A DNA stretch of 9,269 nt, taken from assembly GCA_003519375.1 (NCBI GenBank), contig DOWV01000253.1, forward strand, positions 1 to 9,269, in the 5' to 3' direction. The notes beneath the pieces are model-generated. The model did not search any database. It was not told the DNA's origin and saw only the letters and a program-made list of their open reading frames with translations. The translations under genes were made by a program, and so were the position numbers. This stretch comes from Bacteroidota bacterium. Its GTDB lineage: Bacteria > Bacteroidota > Ignavibacteria > UBA10030. Positions 6,042 through 9,269 of the stretch are shown piece by piece (position 1 is the first letter of the stretch; each line of letters starts with the position of its first letter).

Positions 6042-7184
6042 ATGAACTATCTGTTTACATCGGAATCCGTCTCCGAAGGCCATCCAGACAAAGTATGTGA
6101 CCAGATCTCTGATGCAGTACTCGATGCACTGCTCAAGCAGGACAAACATTCCAGAGTCGCTTGTGAGACGTTCGTTTCCACCGGCCTCGCAGTGGTGGGC
6201 GGCGAAATTACCACCAAAGGCTATATTGAGGTTCAGGAAATCGCCCGCCAGGTAATCCGAGACATCGGCTACACGAAGGCGGAGTACCGCTTCGATGCCG
6301 ATTCCTGTTCCGTTCTCTCGGCCATTCATTCCCAGTCACCCGACATCGCACGCGGTGTGGACACGGGCGGCGCCGGCGACCAGGGAATGATGTTCGGCTA
6401 TGCTTCCAGCGAGACCCCCGAGCTGATGCCGATGCCGATCATGTACGCCCACAAGCTCGCCCGACGCCTTGCGGACATCCGAAAGAAACAATTGAAGCTC
6501 ATGCCGTACCTCCGTCCGGATGGCAAAACGCAGGTCACCGTCGAGTATGAAGGCAGGCGCGCCAAACGCATCGACACTGTCGTTGTGTCAACGCAACACG
6601 ATCCAGACGCTCCGCAGAAACGAATCCGCGAAGATGTCATCGAGCACGTCGTGAAGCAGGTCATCCCCAAACACCTGCTCGATAAGAAGACACGCTATTT
6701 CGTGAATCCGACAGGCCGGTTCGAGATTGGCGGACCACACGGCGACACGGGTTTGACAGGCAGGAAGATTATCGTGGACACGTATGGCGGCCGCGCCCCG
6801 CACGGCGGAGGAGCGTTCTCCGGAAAAGATCCCACGAAGGTCGATCGCAGTGCGGCCTATGCAGCCCGTCATCTGGCCAAGAATATCGTTGCCGCAGGAC
6901 TGGCAACCGAGTGCCAGATTCAGGTCGCATACGCCATTGGCGTCCGGGAGCCAGTTTCGATCAACGTTCAGACATTCGGTACCGGGATCATCGCGGAGCA
7001 GGAAATCGCACGGGTCATCAAGAAAGAAGTCGACATGACTCCGCAGGGCATTATCAAACGGCTCAACCTTCTTCGCCCGATCTACCAGAAGACTGCCGCC
7101 TACGGCCATTTCGGGAGGACCGAAAAAGAATTCACGTGGGAACGTCTCGATCTGGTGAAAACGATTCTGAATGCAGTGCGATAA
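6042..7184 (+). CDS. metK: S-adenosylmethionine synthase (methionine adenosyltransferase)
   Basis: Makes S-adenosylmethionine from methionine and ATP, releasing phosphate and pyrophosphate; a cytosolic Mg2+/K+-dependent oligomer. 380 residues, the normal bacterial length. Motifs: TSESVSEGHPDKVCDQISD (6-24) with His14 and Asp16 at the ATP/metal site, STGLAVVGGEI (46-56), GAGDQGMMFGY (110-120, signature 1), NPTGRFEIGGPHGDTGLTGR (222-241), and GGGAFSGKDPTKVDRSAAY (255-273, signature 2 with the P-loop-like GGGAFSGKD). The C-terminus AYGHFGR (353-359) is also conserved. The start at 6042 begins exactly at the family N-terminus and has AGGGA at 6031-6035 with 6-nt spacing; an ATG at 6038 is in another frame. 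ahcY follows after 81 nt without an intervening terminator, so the two are probably co-transcribed and serve the activated-methyl cycle. Confidence 0.98.
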   Translation: MNYLFTSESVSEGHPDKVCDQISDAVLDALLKQDKHSRVACETFVSTGLAVVGGEITTKGYIEVQEIARQVIRDIGYTKAEYRFDADSCSVLSAIHSQSPDIARGVDTGGAGDQGMMFGYASSETPELMPMPIMYAHKLARRLADIRKKQLKLMPYLRPDGKTQVTVEYEGRRAKRIDTVVVSTQHDPDAPQKRIREDVIEHVVKQVIPKHLLDKKTRYFVNPTGRFEIGGPHGDTGLTGRKIIVDTYGGRAPHGGGAFSGKDPTKVDRSAAYAARHLAKNIVAAGLATECQIQVAYAIGVREPVSINVQTFGTGIIAEQEIARVIKKEVDMTPQGIIKRLNLLRPIYQKTAAYGHFGRTEKEFTWERLDLVKTILNAVR

Positions 7185-7211
7185 ACGGGCCGAAAGACTT
7201 AGCGCTCAGAG

Positions 7212-7239
7212 CCTCAGACTCAGAACCTCAAACTCAGGA
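7212..7239 (+). repeat. 14-bp imperfect tandem duplication between metK and ahcY
   Basis: CCTCAGACTCAGAA (7212-7225) is followed directly by CCTCAAACTCAGGA (7226-7239), 12 of 14 positions identical. A further CTCAGAG lies just before (7205-7211), so the motif CTCAG/CTCAA recurs five times in 33 nt. The tract is nearly free of T-runs, codes for nothing, and ends 13 nt before the ahcY SD (GGAAGGAAGA). Function unknown. Confidence 0.75.
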
Positions 7240-7265
7240 CTATTAACCCGAAACTGGAAGGAAGA

Positions 7266-8543
7266 ATGGACGAGAAAAAAGGGCTTTATAAGGTAAAGGA
7301 TCTCTCACTCGCGAAGGCGGGAAAGCTGCGGATTGAATGGGCTGAATCGCGCATGCCGGTTCTTATGGCACTTCAGCAGCAATACCGAAAGACCAGACCG
7401 CTGAAGGGTTTCCGGATCGCCGGGTGCCTCCACGTCACCAAAGAGACGGCCGTGCTTGTGAAAACATTCGTAGCAGCGGGCGCTGAAGTCAGCTGGAGCG
7501 GCTGCAATCCTCTCTCGACTCAGGACGACGTCGCGGCCGCACTCGCAGCAGACGGTATCTCGATCTATGCATGGCATGGGATGAACGTCGAGGAATTCTA
7601 CTGGTGCATCGAAGAGTCGCTCAGGTTCAAGCCGAACCTGACGCTCGATGACGGTGCGGACCTTATCTTCACTGTTCACAACAAGCACCAGGAGTTGATC
7701 CCGACGGTCATCGGCGGAACGGAAGAGACAACGACCGGAGTCCATCGCCTGCGGTCGATGGCCGATGACGGAGCGTTGAAGTATCCTGTCATCGCCGTGA
7801 ACGATGCCGAGACGAAGTGGGACTTCGATAACGTCTACGGCACCGGTCAATCGACACTTGACGGTATTCTGCGTGCAACGAGCGTCCTGATTGCCGGCAA
7901 GAACTTTGTGGTCGCCGGATTCGGTCACTGCGGACGCGGAGTTGCTACGCGGGCAAAAGGTCTCGGTGCCAATGTCATCATCACGGAGGTGAAAGCGACA
8001 ACGGCCCTCAAGGCAACGCTGGAAGGTTTCCGTGTGATGAAAATGGACGATGCAGCAAAGGTGGGAGACATCTTCGTGACAGCGACGGGGGTCAAGGATG
8101 TCATCACCGAGCGTCATTTTAAGTCGATGAAGGACGGAGCGATCGTCTGCAACACAGGTCACTACGATTGCGAAGTCAACATTAACGATCTGGAAAAGCT
8201 CAAGAAGAATGTGCGGGAAGTACGAGCGGACAACGAAGAGTACTTGATGAAGGACGGCCGCCGGATCTACCTGCTGGCGAAAGGCCGGCTCGTGAATCTC
8301 GCCGCCGCGGAAGGTCATCCTTCGGAAGTGATGGATATGTCGTTCGCCAACCAGTTCATGTCGCAGCTCCGTTTGGCCGAACTGTACAAGAAAGGGAAGC
8401 GGCTCGACAACAAAGTGTACGACATCCCTGCCGAGCAGGACCAGGAAATCGCCGGCGTCAAGCTTGCGACGATGGGCCTCAGCATCGACAAGCTGACCCC
8501 TGCCCAGCTGAAGTACATGACTGATTACTCCGCCGGAACGTAA
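7266..8543 (+). CDS. ahcY: Adenosylhomocysteinase (S-adenosyl-L-homocysteine hydrolase), archaeal/Thermotoga-like form
   Basis: Splits S-adenosylhomocysteine into adenosine and homocysteine using tightly bound NAD, relieving inhibition of methyltransferases. 425 residues. Seen: CLHVTKETA (54-62), Asp129 in LDDGAD, GGTEETTTGVHRL (150-162), NDAETKWDFDNVYGTGQS (179-196) with the catalytic Lys184 and Asp188, the Rossmann loop GFGHCGRG (218-225), NTGHYDCEVN (296-305), and NLAAAEGHPSEVMDMSFANQ (344-363). FDNxYGTGQS and GxGxCGRG are typical of the archaeal/Thermotoga branch; bacterial-eukaryotic enzymes usually have FDNxYGCRES and GYGDVGKG, an extra loop of about 40 residues, and a C-terminal ending with aromatic Tyr residues. 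Here the protein ends TDYSAGT, so the usual Lys/Tyr tail that closes over NAD is absent. A good SD (GGAAGGAAGA, 7256-7265) decides the start. It follows metK by 81 nt and is closed by a strong terminator. Confidence 0.97.
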   Translation: MDEKKGLYKVKDLSLAKAGKLRIEWAESRMPVLMALQQQYRKTRPLKGFRIAGCLHVTKETAVLVKTFVAAGAEVSWSGCNPLSTQDDVAAALAADGISIYAWHGMNVEEFYWCIEESLRFKPNLTLDDGADLIFTVHNKHQELIPTVIGGTEETTTGVHRLRSMADDGALKYPVIAVNDAETKWDFDNVYGTGQSTLDGILRATSVLIAGKNFVVAGFGHCGRGVATRAKGLGANVIITEVKATTALKATLEGFRVMKMDDAAKVGDIFVTATGVKDVITERHFKSMKDGAIVCNTGHYDCEVNINDLEKLKKNVREVRADNEEYLMKDGRRIYLLAKGRLVNLAAAEGHPSEVMDMSFANQFMSQLRLAELYKKGKRLDNKVYDIPAEQDQEIAGVKLATMGLSIDKLTPAQLKYMTDYSAGT

Positions 8544-8572
8544 TTCGCACTCCGGAGCGTTCAGGTATGAAG

Positions 8573-8605
8573 GGCATCCTGCACTTGCAGGATGCCTTTT
8601 TGTTT
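8573..8605 (+). terminator. Rho-independent terminator after ahcY
   Basis: A perfect 10-bp stem (GGCATCCTGC at 8573-8582 with its complement at 8587-8596) around a 4-nt loop ACTT is followed at once by TTTTTGTTT (8597-8605). It lies 30 nt after the ahcY stop. This is a textbook intrinsic terminator for the rightward transcript. Confidence 0.93.
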
Positions 8606-8613
8606 CTGGTGCA

Positions 8614-8642
8614 TTGACAAACAATCAAAATATGGATAAGAT
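8614..8642 (+). promoter_or_regulatory. Predicted sigma70-type promoter of the S15-family hydrolase gene
   Basis: A perfect -35 box TTGACA (8614-8619), a 17-nt spacer and TAAGAT (8637-8642, four of six) lie just after the ahcY terminator. Transcription would begin near 8649, giving a leader of about 40 nt before the ATG at 8689. The terminator-promoter pair marks a clean boundary between transcription units. Confidence 0.7.
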
Positions 8643-8688
8643 AACGCTCACTTGAGATGAAAGGCAGAGAATATTCGAGGAGAGTCCC

Positions 8689-9269
8689 ATGTTGACACCT
8701 GCTCGGCGTCGTGTGTATGTCCCTTTCTTCGTTACCATCCTTCTCTGCTCCCTCTTCTTTGAATCATATCCGCAGAGCACTCGATCTTCCTCCCGGTACG
8801 ATCGTAGCAATGCTATGATCACGGTTCGGGATGGGACACGTCTCAATACTGTGATCTTCAGGCCCAGGCAACAACGCGAGCCCCTCCCCTTCCTTTTGCT
8901 CCGGACGCCGTACGGCGTGGACCGAACCACGCCGCCGGATCTCTCGACGTATCTGAAGGACATGGCTGCGGATGACTACATATTCGTCTTCCAGGACATC
9001 CGCGGACGCTACCAATCCGAGGGAACGTTTGAGATGCAGAGGTTCTCACGTGACCGTTCGGACCCCAAATCAATCGACGAGAGCACAGACACGTTCGACA
9101 CCATCGACTGGCTTGTCAAGAACGCGCCCGACAACAACGGCCGGGTCGGAGTCCTGGGCATTTCGTACGGGGGATGGCTGACGGTTATGGCAACACTCGA
9201 ACCTCATCCGGCCTTGAAGGCAGCCTCGGAGCAGGCGACACCCGCGGACATGTACCTCGGCGATGACTT
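8689..9269 (+). CDS. Exported S15/CocE-type alpha/beta-hydrolase (X-Pro dipeptidyl-peptidase-like), 3' end cut by window edge
   Basis: From ATG 8689 the frame stays open for 193 codons to the window edge. Residues 1-30 look like a signal peptide: basic ARRR (5-8), hydrophobic VPFFVTILLCSLFF (11-24), then a polar stretch; the Cys at 20 is preceded by LL and does not make a good lipobox, so Sec export to periplasm or outside is inferred. The mature part starts with a beta-rich segment IxVRDGTRL (44-52), then LLRTPYG (70-76) whose Tyr is the usual oxyanion residue, FQDIRGRYQSEG (101-112), and the nucleophile elbow GISYGGW (157-163) with Ser159. These are characteristic of the CocE/NonD, S15 peptidase fold. 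Full members have about 550-650 residues including a jelly-roll domain; the Asp, His and C-terminal part lie outside. Substrate (peptide, acyl ester or beta-lactam) cannot be told. GAGGAGAG at 8677-8684 is a strong SD with about 6-nt spacing from AGGAG. Confidence 0.88.
   Translation, partial: MLTPARRRVYVPFFVTILLCSLFFESYPQSTRSSSRYDRSNAMITVRDGTRLNTVIFRPRQQREPLPFLLLRTPYGVDRTTPPDLSTYLKDMAADDYIFVFQDIRGRYQSEGTFEMQRFSRDRSDPKSIDESTDTFDTIDWLVKNAPDNNGRVGVLGISYGGWLTVMATLEPHPALKAASEQATPADMYLGDD

Noticed and set aside
7185..7265. SAH riboswitch ahead of ahcY
   Set aside because: The 81-nt spacer is filled largely by the CTCAG repeat and has no long complementary arms or the GC-rich conserved core expected for that class.
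7305..8624. 439-codon open frame on the minus strand opposite ahcY, beginning near the terminator
   Set aside because: It is a mirror of ahcY codon usage; the translation is rich in His, Arg and Asp runs with no recognisable domain, and its start lies beyond the ahcY terminator without an SD or promoter.
8683..8760. Lipoprotein signal in the S15-family hydrolase
   Set aside because: The only Cys in the leader is preceded by Leu-Leu rather than a small residue, so the lipobox is not satisfied; an ordinary signal peptide is more likely.

Overview
The window looks like an ordinary, gene-dense piece of a bacterial chromosome of roughly middling to high GC, with short intergenic gaps and no sign of mobile elements, CRISPR arrays, tRNAs or rRNAs. 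The gene content (type 2 isopentenyl-diphosphate isomerase, a GGPP-synthase-like prenyltransferase, HPr with Enzyme I, a bifunctional PGI/PMI, and an archaeal/Thermotoga-type adenosylhomocysteinase beside metK) would fit a member of the Bacteroidota/Chlorobiota (Ignavibacteria-like) assemblage. That placement is an inference from gene types only and is held with low to moderate confidence.

Layout. Positions 1-4804 hold five genes on the minus strand, read right to left: fni (idi-2), a polyprenyl synthetase, ptsH (HPr), ptsI (Enzyme I) and the N-terminal part of a bifunctional phosphoglucose/phosphomannose isomerase that runs off the left edge. Gaps are 4 to about 54 nt, no terminator is seen between them, and a good sigma70-like promoter lies just upstream of fni, so they probably form one transcription unit. 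It combines isoprenoid chain building (IPP/DMAPP balance, then chain elongation) with the general phosphotransferase relay and sugar-phosphate interconversion. No sugar-specific Enzyme II is visible.

A 188-nt divergent spacer separates this unit from the plus-strand genes. These are a sugar-1-phosphate nucleotidyltransferase with a C-terminal left-handed beta-helix (4993-5967), metK (6042-7184) and ahcY (7266-8543). MetK makes S-adenosylmethionine and AhcY removes the S-adenosylhomocysteine left after methylation, so the last two are two steps of the activated-methyl cycle. A strong intrinsic terminator closes this block at 8573-8605.

A consensus-like promoter (TTGACA, 17 nt, TAAGAT) and a good ribosome-binding site then start a new unit: an exported S15/CocE-family hydrolase, cut by the right edge.

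Nothing in the window is clearly a previously undescribed system. The points most worth a second look are the isoprenoid/PTS operon, the lysine-rich insertion encoded partly by an A9 tract in fni, the tandem repeat between metK and ahcY, and the recurrence of archaeal-like enzyme variants. There is no stretch over 300 nt without a gene.
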